Assembly (NCBI GenBank): GCA_910589665.1
Contig: CAJUTR010000001.1
Coordinates: forward strand, 1 to 64,000
Reading direction: 5' to 3'
DNA length: 64,000 bases
Source: an uncultured Eubacterium sp.
GTDB taxonomy: Bacteria; Bacillota; Clostridia; Lachnospirales; Lachnospiraceae
The translations under genes and the position numbers were made by a program. The notes under the pieces are model-generated. The model was not told where the DNA came from and ran no database searches. It was given only the letters and a program-made list of their open reading frames with translations. Below, piece by piece: positions 42,501 through 51,594 of this stretch. Within the stretch, counting starts at the first letter, position 1. Every line of letters starts with the position of its first letter.

Positions 42501-45334
42501 TCGACCAACATGGGAAAGAGTGTAAACTGCCGGACGGGCAGACGCTTGGTGTTAAAGTTACAGATTCGGACGGAGCTACACAGGATCTTTCGAAGAATCC
42601 GAATGTGATCCAGGTGGGCGAAGACAGTGTGACGTGTGCGATCCAAACAGGGAGCGGCCATTACCCGAATGAAAATGGGATTTATACGGTTGAGGCATAC
42701 GTGAAGGATGGCACAGGAAAGAAACCTGTGAAGGGAAGTTACACGCTGATAGTGGATTCGGCGCAGACGCTGATCCGGAACATCAAGATTGCCGATACGG
42801 CACGGATAGATGGCAGGGAGGAACCGGTACAACTGACTACCACCGGCCCGTGCGTGGATTTAAGAAATCCAGTCGTGATGCAGTTCGATTGCATGGCGTT
42901 CACGACGTACAGTGGTAAGGAAGTGGAAGTCTGCCTGAAGGATAGCGACGGAAATCTGGCGTCGTCGAACAACCTCCCGGGTTCGCTCAAGTGGAAGGTG
43001 AGTGGTGCAACAGCCCAAGAACAGCCCGGATTCGGCAGATGGAAGATCAGTGCGCCAGAGAAAGAGGTGACGGTTGATCTGGAGTATCTTACGAAGGGGC
43101 TCAAAGCCAGCAGTAAAAAATTTAAGGCGAGCGGGGCGCTGCCAGAGCCACAAAAGAAATATCAGATCGTTACATATGATGTGGAAACAAACGTGTATGG
43201 TACGGAGAATTTGAAAGATGGAGAGTTCCAGGCGGAAAAAGATCCAACCGGTTACCGGCTTGCCCTGAGGGATACCGACCAGTATGGAAATGGTTATGAT
43301 AAGATCAGTCTGGATGCGGCAAAAACCGATCATGATGATGCTGTGGAAATCGTATTAGGCAAAAATGAAGGATTTAAGGAAAATCAGTTCCATATTACGC
43401 TGAAGGAAGGCGCTATCGTCGGACAGACGTATACGATCACGGTACGTGATACGGAAGGCAATGACTATTCGTTTGCGGTCAGAACGGAAGCGACTCCGGT
43501 GGAGAGTGTGGAGATTGTACCTAACATCTTGGAATTAGAAGAGGTTGGGAATACGAGCAGGCTGGAAGTGAAATTTGTGCCGGCATATGCGACGAATCAG
43601 AAGGTGACGTGGGAGTCGGATACCGCGAAAGTTGTTACAGTCAGCGGTATGGGTGTCGTGACGGCGGTAGGAAGAGGAGGAGCCAAGGTTACGGTGACGA
43701 CGGAAGACGGTGGAAAACAGGCGAGTTGTGCGGTGACCGTAGGAGAGCTGACGGATGCGGAAAAACTGGAGAAAGCGAAAGGGATTGTGGAAGGAGTACT
43801 GGGGGGCATCACAGGAACGAACGGGATGACACAGTCAGATATCCAGAATCAGATCGAGAGTGCATTGAGAGAGGAGCGTCTTTCGGATGTCGGTGTGAGT
43901 GTGGTAGTTGATGTGAAAGGGGCTACAGACAGTACGCCAGGAACGGCTGAGGTAACAGTTAGCATAACGGTAGGTATGGAGACAGGTAGTGTTCAGAAGA
44001 CCATTGACATTGCACAGCTGCCCAGTGATGAGGCCGGAAAAGTAAAAGCAGTGCAGGATGCGATCACGGCATTACTGAAAGAGATGCAGGTAGGGAATCA
44101 TACAGTGAAGGCAGACGTTCAGAGTGCTATTGATGGCGTCGTAAGAGACTTAGGTTTAACAGGCGTATCAGCTGTGGTTAATAAATGGAATAAGGGAGAT
44201 GCTACAACGACCGCGTTGGGAAGTATCACGGGTACGGTTGAGGTTAAGGCTGGAAAGGTAACGGCTGAGGTAGCGATTCGTAAAATGATTGATCAACTGC
44301 CTGTTTCTGATAAGGATAAAGTGGCTGCTGTAAAGGAGGTTGTCAATGATGTTTTAAACAATATGACAGTAAGTAATACAACAACGTCGGATGAGATAAT
44401 GGAGGCGTTTGAGAAAGAGCTGACGAAGCGAGGCATGACAGAGGTGTCTGTTGAGGTTGGTGAATTAGATATAAACGAAGCAGACGAAACGAAGGCAGGA
44501 AGTGTGAGCGGGACAGTAACGATTACGTGTGGAAAGGAAAATGGCACGGTAACGTTTACGAAAGCGATCGGAAAACTTCCGGCGACTGATGCGGAAAAAG
44601 TGAAGGCAGCGAAAGAAGTTGTTCAGAAGGTATTGGATGCCTTTGTGGGAAGTAATGATACAAAAGAAACTGATATAATGAATGCAGTTAGTGATGCGGT
44701 GACCAAGGCGGGGATCACGGATGTTACGGTGAATGTGAACGAATTCAATAATGATATGGCGACCGATGAAAAAGCAGGAAGGATAACTGGAACGGTGGTG
44801 CTGACTAGTAACGACACGAGTGAAAGTGTGTCTATTGGTTTGACAATCGGGAAGTTGGAGAGTGAAGAGCCGGGAACAGCTACCGTAACACTGAATGGTA
44901 ACGGGGGAAGAGGAACTAGCCTAACCCAATATACTCCTGGAACAGAGGCGGCTTTGCCTACAGACTGGGAGAAAAAAGGTTATACTTTTAAAGGTTGGTA
45001 TGCCGATAAAGATTGTTCTGGAACGAAGGTAACAAGCATTTCTGATACTGAAACGGGAGACAAAGAATACTGGGCAAAGTGGGAGTGTGTCAAGTACACA
45101 ATCACGTATGTACTGGATGGAGGAACGGTGAGTACGGCCAATCCTGTTGAGTATACGATAGAAAGTAACGACATAACTTTGAATAATCCAACCAAATCTG
45201 ATCATACTTTTAAAGGCTGGAGTGGAGAGGATTTGATAGGTGACAGTAACCAAACTGTTACTATTGCAAGTGGAAGCACAGGTAATCGTACATATACTGC
45301 AAACTGGGAAAGGGAGGATACGACGACAGGATAA
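39530..45334 (+). CDS. Giant secreted multi-domain protein (Ig-like, tandem repeats, InlB repeats)
   Basis: A 1934-aa exported protein of unknown function. The signal peptide (about 1-38) ends at VQAA. A strongly lysine-rich Ig-like module (about 39-140) and a Pro/Thr linker (about 140-205) follow. A BIG2-type domain (about 208-300) and an Ig-like domain with NINGLSDLAGNPM (about 305-385) come next, then many beta-rich modules of unclear family (about 390-1310) and another BIG2 domain (about 1320-1405). Four tandem repeats begin near 1408, 1500, 1594 and 1687. Two InlB/Listeria-Bacteroides type repeats (GYTFKGWYADKD, HTFKGWSGED) end the chain at about 1783-1934. No LPxTG or membrane anchor is seen. 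GGAGG supports ATG 39530. The last kilobase looks more AT-rich than the rest. Confidence 0.78.
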   Translation: MNEWKRRLPRRTRRGLAIALASALVLSVTAPVSLVQAAKQTKPLLNAKKKTLYYDKAGKKTFTLKVKKNKVKMIVATKWKTSKKSVVALSKKKDTSVKLTAKKKGKATITGTIKYVPRGKWAIKTAKLTCKVTSKSIKTAATPTSTQAPDVPSLQPGIQVPVVTAPSDDQPPAATQMPSSIPATEVPMVTEEPSAEPSEEPGETEVPDVTSITVDPAEALLGADGGRDSVALTAAVTSKDGSEVEDAAVTWISDDEDVAEVDEEGTVTAVGGGTANITASAGGVTSNPCIVTVDDQAPAVDGVDIPDYQTFTVCFTEAVTGTPDVYVKSGEGKLIGQTAELAEDGKTMTVSCKEALAEGSYEININGLSDLAGNPMEEDTVASAEKESSYVDGFVCRNDRVPAGQPSFDVFFAAVDQFGQPLDDLSKLSEGKLTVAAATENGMPFKAELKQDKGCITVTGPVSAFFVGRKIKITLTYSVEGEKEIKSVLDVVVADASNIGKPVTFGGLFATSEKMEPIGTQEPGKARFKLTGTGQDDILNVSAAFFDEFGYEANPADVVYTIDDESVLSFVDTKEPNSSGMNTSDGSVAVQALRGGTTTIHAYLAEDDSLCGTIEVTIQSTNLEGITVGPIDEGINGRPSEAKITLTPEGTGITADQLSYRILKGEERKKSITFIQGEDGIYVSVVANYVKSEENADGGDEPIEFVVVYDGNESNVVTYHSIPLEIPASIEIDPFEKNEVTAKAKATTSYHILNRYQEDITKRAGVSQPVSRIKDVSVISSAVVGTGKNAGTLTVQAGGSQGTTQIDLYLTNNPDISASLNVTVAGTAYVNEIRFDQLSEKENGLPLGDDEQRLYIPITAWNQYGREFASLTQAVAEAQVQFTIGKENYELANSYLIIEWCKKDGKDYVPAGAQDEVAAISVRWNPDIACPLGEGMNMELGVKSKLGMEEFTETNFVIPILEARRLARLEFVEDCKAAVTGAQVTNTIKLFDQHGKECKLPDGQTLGVKVTDSDGATQDLSKNPNVIQVGEDSVTCAIQTGSGHYPNENGIYTVEAYVKDGTGKKPVKGSYTLIVDSAQTLIRNIKIADTARIDGREEPVQLTTTGPCVDLRNPVVMQFDCMAFTTYSGKEVEVCLKDSDGNLASSNNLPGSLKWKVSGATAQEQPGFGRWKISAPEKEVTVDLEYLTKGLKASSKKFKASGALPEPQKKYQIVTYDVETNVYGTENLKDGEFQAEKDPTGYRLALRDTDQYGNGYDKISLDAAKTDHDDAVEIVLGKNEGFKENQFHITLKEGAIVGQTYTITVRDTEGNDYSFAVRTEATPVESVEIVPNILELEEVGNTSRLEVKFVPAYATNQKVTWESDTAKVVTVSGMGVVTAVGRGGAKVTVTTEDGGKQASCAVTVGELTDAEKLEKAKGIVEGVLGGITGTNGMTQSDIQNQIESALREERLSDVGVSVVVDVKGATDSTPGTAEVTVSITVGMETGSVQKTIDIAQLPSDEAGKVKAVQDAITALLKEMQVGNHTVKADVQSAIDGVVRDLGLTGVSAVVNKWNKGDATTTALGSITGTVEVKAGKVTAEVAIRKMIDQLPVSDKDKVAAVKEVVNDVLNNMTVSNTTTSDEIMEAFEKELTKRGMTEVSVEVGELDINEADETKAGSVSGTVTITCGKENGTVTFTKAIGKLPATDAEKVKAAKEVVQKVLDAFVGSNDTKETDIMNAVSDAVTKAGITDVTVNVNEFNNDMATDEKAGRITGTVVLTSNDTSESVSIGLTIGKLESEEPGTATVTLNGNGGRGTSLTQYTPGTEAALPTDWEKKGYTFKGWYADKDCSGTKVTSISDTETGDKEYWAKWECVKYTITYVLDGGTVSTANPVEYTIESNDITLNNPTKSDHTFKGWSGEDLIGDSNQTVTIASGSTGNRTYTANWEREDTTTG
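43751..44860 (+). repeat. Four tandem ~280-bp (about 93-residue) coding repeats
   Basis: Within the giant protein, units start near nucleotides 43751, 44027, 44309 and 44588. Each begins with a D-x-x-KV-x-A helix segment, passes through VL...N.T...DI...I...L...G.T.V.V.V and a DxxxAGxITGTV-like strand, and ends in I..LP. The units are diverged, not recent perfect copies. I do not recognise the family. Confidence 0.75.
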
Positions 45335-45453
45335 AATTATTGACTAAGTGTAATGCTAACACATAAATTCATTAAGCAGTCTGGCAGGCAGCATCCAAAG
45401 TTGTCTGCCTATCTGCGTTAAAACCAAACTGGAAACTCAAAAGGAGAGTGAAC

Positions 45454-48400
45454 ATGGCAAAAACATACGATATAAACTCGGCAGAAACAGAGAAAAACGG
45501 AAGAAAGGCAAACATCTTCTTTTTTAACCTACTCATATGGCTATGCCTCATCGTAACGCTATGCGTGAACCCGCAAAATGCGCAAGCGGCCGGGATCTAT
45601 ACAGAACCTGGTACATATCAGATGTCCGCGAATTGGGCCTATCCGGTCAAGTGCCACACGATAGCGGAAAAAAACGGCGATACGCTCCTGCTATATTCCT
45701 CCACAGCGGAGGATCACACCCAGACGATCATGATCGACAGGATTTCCCGTGATGGGCGGCGAAAGAACGTGAAAAAGCTGTCCGTACCTGGAGAGACGTG
45801 GGGAGGGACGGTTTACCACGCCCCAGACGGCTGTTATTATATGACGACGGGAAATGACGGGCAGATCGCGTTCTATGTGATGAAATACGATGCGGACTGG
45901 AATCTGCTGGGGACGGCATCGGTCACAAAGGAACAGAGTTATGTGCAGACAGCATTCCATAGCGGAAACAGCGATATGACGATGGCGGGGGATTACCTGA
46001 TCGTGCATGCGGCGCGCCAAAGACCGGACGGGCATCAGTCCAATACGACGATCTGGATCAACTCCAAAACGATGAAGCCAGTATACGTGCCAAAGGAAAA
46101 TGGAGATACGCACGTGAGCCATTCGTTCAGCCAGTTTGTCCGGTATGACGGAAACCGGATCATCATGATCGACCAGGGGGACGCTTACCCCCGCGGGATC
46201 CGTATGACAAGCCAGCTGCCAGTGCTGAGCGGCAAGGATACGAAAAAAACGATGCTGATGGATTTCTGGCTGAACGGCATCGTGGAGGAAACGACCGATA
46301 TGTCCGTGCTGAACTATACGGGAACGACCGTGGACGGGTTTGAACTGGGCAGCAGGCATCATCTGGTAGTCGGGACGTCCATTCCGCACGACACATTTAC
46401 GTCCGGGCAGGAATATGCAGATTACAAAGGATGCAATAACATTTATACGATTCTGGTAGACAAAGACCTGAACTCGTCTACCTTGAAATGGCTGACGTCT
46501 TATCCATCCGATATCCGGGTACGAAATGTGGAACTCATAAAAGCAGCGGACGACCGGTTTCTGATCGTGTATGGAACGGGGAAGGAAACGGCAGACGGGT
46601 ATACAGATACCACACATTATATGCTGGTCGATTCCGATGGAAATGTGCTGCGGTCGGGAGAACTGGCAAAACCATTTTATGGTACGTCAGAGATTTCCTT
46701 TGATGGAACCGTACTGACCTGGTGCCATACTGCGGAATCCGAACTCGGACGCTTTGCAGCGATGAGCCGTTGGAATATAGATACAGGGGATTTCACGGTT
46801 CAAAATATAGAAACAGGGATGGCATCCCAGGTCAGCAGCCTCTTCCCGATTCAGGACATACGAAATCAGTATGAAACAGGGGAAATCCTGAAATGGGAAC
46901 TCGGCGTGTTTTCTCCATTATTCGAAGAAAACTTTTATCCGACCGCCATCGTGGTCTGGGAATCATCGGATCCGGATGTGATCGAAGTATTGACAAATGA
47001 GAGTGAGCTGAGTAAAACGGTGAGCAGCAGTTCAAAGTACGAACAGTGGTATAAGACGGCGGAGTCTGCGTTTCTGGCAAAGGGAGAGGGAACGGCGACG
47101 GTGACGTGTAAAGTCGGTGATAAAAAGTGGTCCGCCGTAGTTACGGTATCCCCGGAAGAAATAGAAATGACGCCTACCCCGTATCCCATTGTCGTGCCGT
47201 CGCATGCTCCGACAAAAAGTCCGGACTTGTTTCCGTCCGTGCCTCCGGCCGTTCCGTCAGCGCCTCCGGTTGTTCCGCCATTCCCAGTGCCGACGGCGAG
47301 TCTTTCCCCTGATGGAAGCGTTCAGAAACCGCAAACATCAGATGATGGCATCACGACGTGGGATTGTGTGTATTTCGGGAATTACTGGCAGAATGACACA
47401 AATGGTGACGGCACAGCAGACCAGAATGACGCGAAACAGCCGATCAAGTGGAGGGTGCTGTCGGTAGATGGGGAGGATGCGTTCCTGATGGCAGACAAAA
47501 ATCTGGATGCGCGGCCGTACCATGAAACGGGCGAAAAGGTTACATGGAAAACCTGTACACTGCGCAGCTGGCTGAATGGAGCGTTTCTTGATCAGGCTTT
47601 TAACGCAGAGGAGCAGGCGGCAGTTCTCCGCACGACGGTGGAGAATGATGATAATTCGTACTACGGGACGCAGGGCGGCGGGGACACGGTAGACCGGGTG
47701 TATTTGCTGTCGTTCGATGAGGCGACATATCCGTTTTACGGGTTTCACGCGGTGAGAGGCGTGACGGAAACGAGGGAGTCCGCAAATACCGCTTACACAA
47801 AGGCGAGAGGTGCTTTTTCGATAGAAAACGGAAATGGCTGCTGGTGGCTGCGTACGCAGGGGATCAGTAATGGCCGCGCCTCCTGTGCAGGGGCATATGG
47901 AGACGTGGATACGATTGGCGAGCTTGTCGATCATGAAAAGAATGTCGTCCGCCCGGTGCTGCATCTGAATCTGTCACTGTCGTCTGCCTGGTCACCGGCG
48001 GGTACGGTAAGTTCAGATGGAACGGTAGAGGAACTGGCGCCGCCATTCGTCCCAGAGCCGAGTCCGACGGAGGGGCCGCACCCCGTTCCGACTGAGACAC
48101 CGTCGGGGCCGGTCGCAGATACGAGTACAGAAAAGCCGGGTGAAATAGAAGAACCTGATGGGGACCGGACACCTGGGCCGACCGAGGCGCCGCAGAGCAC
48201 ACCGGGCCAGATGCCGAGACAGACGCCGTCACAAAATGTGCCGCCGCAAAATCCCCCGATCCCATCACTGCCTGTCACGAATCAGCCGGTAGCCGATGAG
48301 GAGGATGAGTATGACGACGATGATTTTGACGAGGAAGAGGACGACGAGGACGAATACGATGAGGAATGGGAAAAAGGGGATCGTTTCCTAGCGGGGAATG

Positions 48401-48726
48401 TAAAATATAAGATTACGAAGCGAAAAGGGAAGAAGGGAGAAGTCGCTGTAGTTGGCATGAAATCAAAAAAGACAAAGTTGATCGTCATTCCGAAAAAGGT
48501 GAAAAAGGGCGGTATTACGTTTGCGATTACTTCGATCCAGAACAATGCGTTTCGAGGGTGTAAGAAGGCAAGGAAGCTGACGATCCGATCGACGGGTATC
48601 CGAACGATGGCAAAAAAGGCGCTGAGCGGTTTGGATAAGCGGATACGGATCCAGATTCCGAAGGGGAGGGCGAAGAAGTATCGGAAATGGTTGAGTAAGT
48701 GCGGGTACGGGAGCAATATTAAATAA
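45454..48726 (+). CDS. Secreted DUF6273 protein with lysine-rich C-terminal module
   Basis: A 1090-aa exported protein of unknown function. A late hydrophobic segment (about 22-46, ending NAQAA) is the signal peptide or anchor. Residues about 50-475 look like a beta-propeller-type repeat region. A BIG2-like domain (about 485-570) and a Pro linker lead to a DUF6273 domain (about 635-850) with VYFGNYWQND, WRVLSVDGEDAFLMADKN, LRSWLNG and CWWLRTQG. A second Pro/Thr linker, an acidic run of Asp/Glu (about 947-972) and a lysine-rich module (about 973-1090) end it. That module is shared with the next gene and has an LRR_5-like AFxGCKK motif. AGGAG supports ATG 45454. Confidence 0.75.
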   Translation: MAKTYDINSAETEKNGRKANIFFFNLLIWLCLIVTLCVNPQNAQAAGIYTEPGTYQMSANWAYPVKCHTIAEKNGDTLLLYSSTAEDHTQTIMIDRISRDGRRKNVKKLSVPGETWGGTVYHAPDGCYYMTTGNDGQIAFYVMKYDADWNLLGTASVTKEQSYVQTAFHSGNSDMTMAGDYLIVHAARQRPDGHQSNTTIWINSKTMKPVYVPKENGDTHVSHSFSQFVRYDGNRIIMIDQGDAYPRGIRMTSQLPVLSGKDTKKTMLMDFWLNGIVEETTDMSVLNYTGTTVDGFELGSRHHLVVGTSIPHDTFTSGQEYADYKGCNNIYTILVDKDLNSSTLKWLTSYPSDIRVRNVELIKAADDRFLIVYGTGKETADGYTDTTHYMLVDSDGNVLRSGELAKPFYGTSEISFDGTVLTWCHTAESELGRFAAMSRWNIDTGDFTVQNIETGMASQVSSLFPIQDIRNQYETGEILKWELGVFSPLFEENFYPTAIVVWESSDPDVIEVLTNESELSKTVSSSSKYEQWYKTAESAFLAKGEGTATVTCKVGDKKWSAVVTVSPEEIEMTPTPYPIVVPSHAPTKSPDLFPSVPPAVPSAPPVVPPFPVPTASLSPDGSVQKPQTSDDGITTWDCVYFGNYWQNDTNGDGTADQNDAKQPIKWRVLSVDGEDAFLMADKNLDARPYHETGEKVTWKTCTLRSWLNGAFLDQAFNAEEQAAVLRTTVENDDNSYYGTQGGGDTVDRVYLLSFDEATYPFYGFHAVRGVTETRESANTAYTKARGAFSIENGNGCWWLRTQGISNGRASCAGAYGDVDTIGELVDHEKNVVRPVLHLNLSLSSAWSPAGTVSSDGTVEELAPPFVPEPSPTEGPHPVPTETPSGPVADTSTEKPGEIEEPDGDRTPGPTEAPQSTPGQMPRQTPSQNVPPQNPPIPSLPVTNQPVADEEDEYDDDDFDEEEDDEDEYDEEWEKGDRFLAGNVKYKITKRKGKKGEVAVVGMKSKKTKLIVIPKKVKKGGITFAITSIQNNAFRGCKKARKLTIRSTGIRTMAKKALSGLDKRIRIQIPKGRAKKYRKWLSKCGYGSNIK

Positions 48727-48745
48727 TGAATGGAGGAGAAAGAGC

Positions 48746-51418
48746 ATGAACAAAAAAAGCGTAACAAAACTCATTGCAGCAATGCTCATTGCTGCCTTGT
48801 TCGTAACAAATACGCCAGAATGTTTCGCACAAAAAGTTCTGGCGGCCGAACGTACATGGAAAATCTTAGAGGAAAAGGATCTTCCCGTAGATGAACTTTA
48901 CGGGTGGCATCCGGATTATAATCCACTTATGATCGGCAGAAAGGATGGAATGATCGCCTTACTGGATGGCAGCCTGAAACTTGTGAAAAAGACAAAGTAT
49001 GACCAGATTGAAGAAGAGGGTGTGATGGATGGCACCGATTATAACCTGCTCATATCACGCCAGGTGGGAAACGGATACGAATACGCAGTTTTGGATATGT
49101 GGGGAAATGAGACTGTTCTGGGAACATATAAAAAAGCAGAGTCTGTCGGTTTGGTCGGAACCCCTATCCTATATGCGGAAAAAGTAAACGGGGAATGCGG
49201 TTTTCTCGCTGACGGAAAGGAAATCGGTTTTGACAAAAGCTTTGTTGACAAACCAGAGGAAGCGGTCGTTTGTTACAATATCACGTGGCTGGGGAAAAGC
49301 ACGTATTATGTAAAACAGTATTTTGAAACAAAGGAAGTCTATGACCGGGTAGGAGAGATCAATGCTGGGAGCGAATTGAAAGAAATAAAAGATAAAATGG
49401 GTGAAAAAAAGTGTGAATTTATCTTCTATGATGAAACAGGAACAGTCGTTGACATGGGGCTTGTGATCAAGGAATACGAGCAGACGGAAAAAGATCGGGA
49501 GGAACAACAGAAGAAAGACGCTCAGATTATCGCTGAACTCAAACAGACGGCGGCATCTGAACTACCAATCCGGGAGTACATAACCGATACATGGAAATCG
49601 AGTACAGGAAAATATACAGTGAATGATGTGTGGGCATACCGGTTCGGGGATGGATATCTGGTTTATGTAAAAGCGGATGTGGTATGTAACGTTGAAGGAT
49701 ATGAACAGGAGGACCCTTTCTATTTTGCCGGATTTTTTAACGGGGAAAAGAAACTTGGAAAATTTGGGCAGGTAGTCGCCGGTGAAAAGGATGGGGAGTA
49801 CTGGGACGACGGTATTTATCTAGTGCTTCGCGATAACGACAAAAAAATATATTTTTATGGTTATAATGAGCATACTGAAACCGAGAATTTGGTGAAATAT
49901 CTATATACGGACACGGACGGCATATTCACCGAGGCTGCTTATGAATTGCCATCAGCATATCCTAATGATGTTGTCTTAGGCGGATACGGAGAAACCGGAT
50001 TCATATATTTGGCTGCGAGTCCAATGAATGATTTTGTCAAGATCACATCAATGTATACGGGCTTAAATGGAAAAAATGACCTTAAGGCGAAACATGCTAT
50101 CCTAAATGAGGAAGGCGAAAAAAAGGAAATTGTATTCTATGATTCTGCATGGAAGAAAGTGATAAAAAGGATCAATGTTTCCCGTCTATCAGGTGACATC
50201 ACGCTATGTGATGGGATCGTGCTCGGTAAAATCTGTGCGGTATTGTACAAAACAGGGCGCGGTCAATATGGTTTGATTGGTATGGACGGAAACATCGTAG
50301 TCGATGCGGAAAAAGAAGAGTATGAGTGTGGCCAGGTGCAGAGTGGTTATTTTGAAAAACCATGTGTTTACTTTGAGAGGGATGATGTAGGGTACTATTA
50401 CTACGATGAGGATTTCATTCCGCACACCGAAGAGGAGTACGAAAATTGGCAAGAACAGGATGAAGAGGAGGAAGGTGGAAATGGATATGGTGATATTACA
50501 TATGATAAAGAATGGATTGAGGATGATTCCGGAAATACGATCATTTATGAAAAGGTGCTGGATAGTGACGGAAATGTGCTTGTGAGCCACGAAGCGCCGG
50601 AAGATGTATATGAGAACCGCAGATACGAAAGTTTCATTTATATATTTGAGGATTGCAGGTCGATTGTCGTGGTCGATCGGCACTGGAACGGATTGCGCGG
50701 GGAAGGTCCGGGGGAAGGTTCACCAAAACCGCCGTCTGTGCCTACGGATGCTCCGGAAGCTTCTCCGAACGCAGGCGCCACCCGGTCACCGCTGCCAGCA
50801 CAAACGCCTGCTGCTTCGCCGTCCCAGCCGGCGGACACCGCGCTTCCGATCGATCCGGATGAAACGGCAGTACCTGGAACGACACCGGATCCGAGTCCTG
50901 CGCAGACGCCGCAGCCTGTACCGGACATTCCTCCCACACAGATCCCACAGCCGTTACAACCGCCAGCACAGACGATGACACCTCCCGAATCGATTCAGAT
51001 CGCGCCGCCACTCATCATTGAACCGGAAGAGGAGGACGAAGAGGAAGAAGAGGAACCATTCAAAAAAGGCGATTGTTTCATGTCGGGGAACCTGGGGTAT
51101 CAGATCACTAAGCGAAAAGGGAAAAAAGGTGAAATAGCCGTTGTCCTCGTAAAATCAAAACAGCTGAAAAGGATCGTTGTGCCGAAACAGGTGAAGAAAA
51201 ACGGCATTACATTTTCTGTGACATCTATAGAGAAAAATGCGTTCAAGGGATGTAAAAAGGTGAAGACGTTACAGATCAAATCGCTGAAGATAAAGAGTAT
51301 TTCAAAAAAGGCGCTGACTGGCATCAATAAGCGGGTGGTGGTAAAAGTACCGAGAAAGAAATACTGGGCATACCGTGTCATGCTGCGTAAGGGCGGGTAT
51401 TATACGATCCGATCGTAA
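48746..51418 (+). CDS. Secreted WG-repeat-like protein with lysine-rich C-terminal module
   Basis: An 890-aa exported protein of unknown function, 19 bp after the preceding gene and probably cotranscribed. A signal peptide (about 1-34) is followed by a long region with WG-repeat-like units (GRKDGMIALLDGSLKLV, YGLIGMDGNIVVDAEKEEY), suggesting a beta-repeat fold. A Pro/Thr linker (about 652-757), an acidic Glu run (about 758-771) and the lysine-rich module (about 772-890) complete it. The last module aligns end to end with that of the upstream protein (KGD-F-GN, ITKRKGKKGE, NAF-GCKK, KKAL-G). GGAGG precedes the ATG. A strong terminator follows. Confidence 0.75.
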   Translation: MNKKSVTKLIAAMLIAALFVTNTPECFAQKVLAAERTWKILEEKDLPVDELYGWHPDYNPLMIGRKDGMIALLDGSLKLVKKTKYDQIEEEGVMDGTDYNLLISRQVGNGYEYAVLDMWGNETVLGTYKKAESVGLVGTPILYAEKVNGECGFLADGKEIGFDKSFVDKPEEAVVCYNITWLGKSTYYVKQYFETKEVYDRVGEINAGSELKEIKDKMGEKKCEFIFYDETGTVVDMGLVIKEYEQTEKDREEQQKKDAQIIAELKQTAASELPIREYITDTWKSSTGKYTVNDVWAYRFGDGYLVYVKADVVCNVEGYEQEDPFYFAGFFNGEKKLGKFGQVVAGEKDGEYWDDGIYLVLRDNDKKIYFYGYNEHTETENLVKYLYTDTDGIFTEAAYELPSAYPNDVVLGGYGETGFIYLAASPMNDFVKITSMYTGLNGKNDLKAKHAILNEEGEKKEIVFYDSAWKKVIKRINVSRLSGDITLCDGIVLGKICAVLYKTGRGQYGLIGMDGNIVVDAEKEEYECGQVQSGYFEKPCVYFERDDVGYYYYDEDFIPHTEEEYENWQEQDEEEEGGNGYGDITYDKEWIEDDSGNTIIYEKVLDSDGNVLVSHEAPEDVYENRRYESFIYIFEDCRSIVVVDRHWNGLRGEGPGEGSPKPPSVPTDAPEASPNAGATRSPLPAQTPAASPSQPADTALPIDPDETAVPGTTPDPSPAQTPQPVPDIPPTQIPQPLQPPAQTMTPPESIQIAPPLIIEPEEEDEEEEEEPFKKGDCFMSGNLGYQITKRKGKKGEIAVVLVKSKQLKRIVVPKQVKKNGITFSVTSIEKNAFKGCKKVKTLQIKSLKIKSISKKALTGINKRVVVKVPRKKYWAYRVMLRKGGYYTIRS

Positions 51419-51460
51419 AGACCATAGGAAGCCGTCATGAATAGACGATAATAACAAGTC

Positions 51461-51510
51461 AAAGTGTAAAGCCTGGTGAATGAGTAAGGGATCAAGGCTT
51501 TACACTTTTT
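51461..51510. terminator. Bidirectional terminator
   Basis: AAAGTGTAAAGCCT (51461-51474) pairs perfectly with AGGCTTTACACTTT (51495-51508), with T-runs on both strands. It separates the surface gene cluster from the convergent minus-strand gene. Confidence 0.9.
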
Positions 51511-51594
51511 CTAACTTTGAAAGGTAGAGTATACTAAAAAGAGAGCGGAGACGCAAGCGATTGTATGATGCGGGGAAGTAGTGCCTCCGCGCTG

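Noticed and set aside
45691..46617. 308-codon minus-strand open frame opposite the DUF6273 protein gene
   Set aside because: Composition is that of a reverse-complement shadow and the plus-strand frame has signal peptide and domains.
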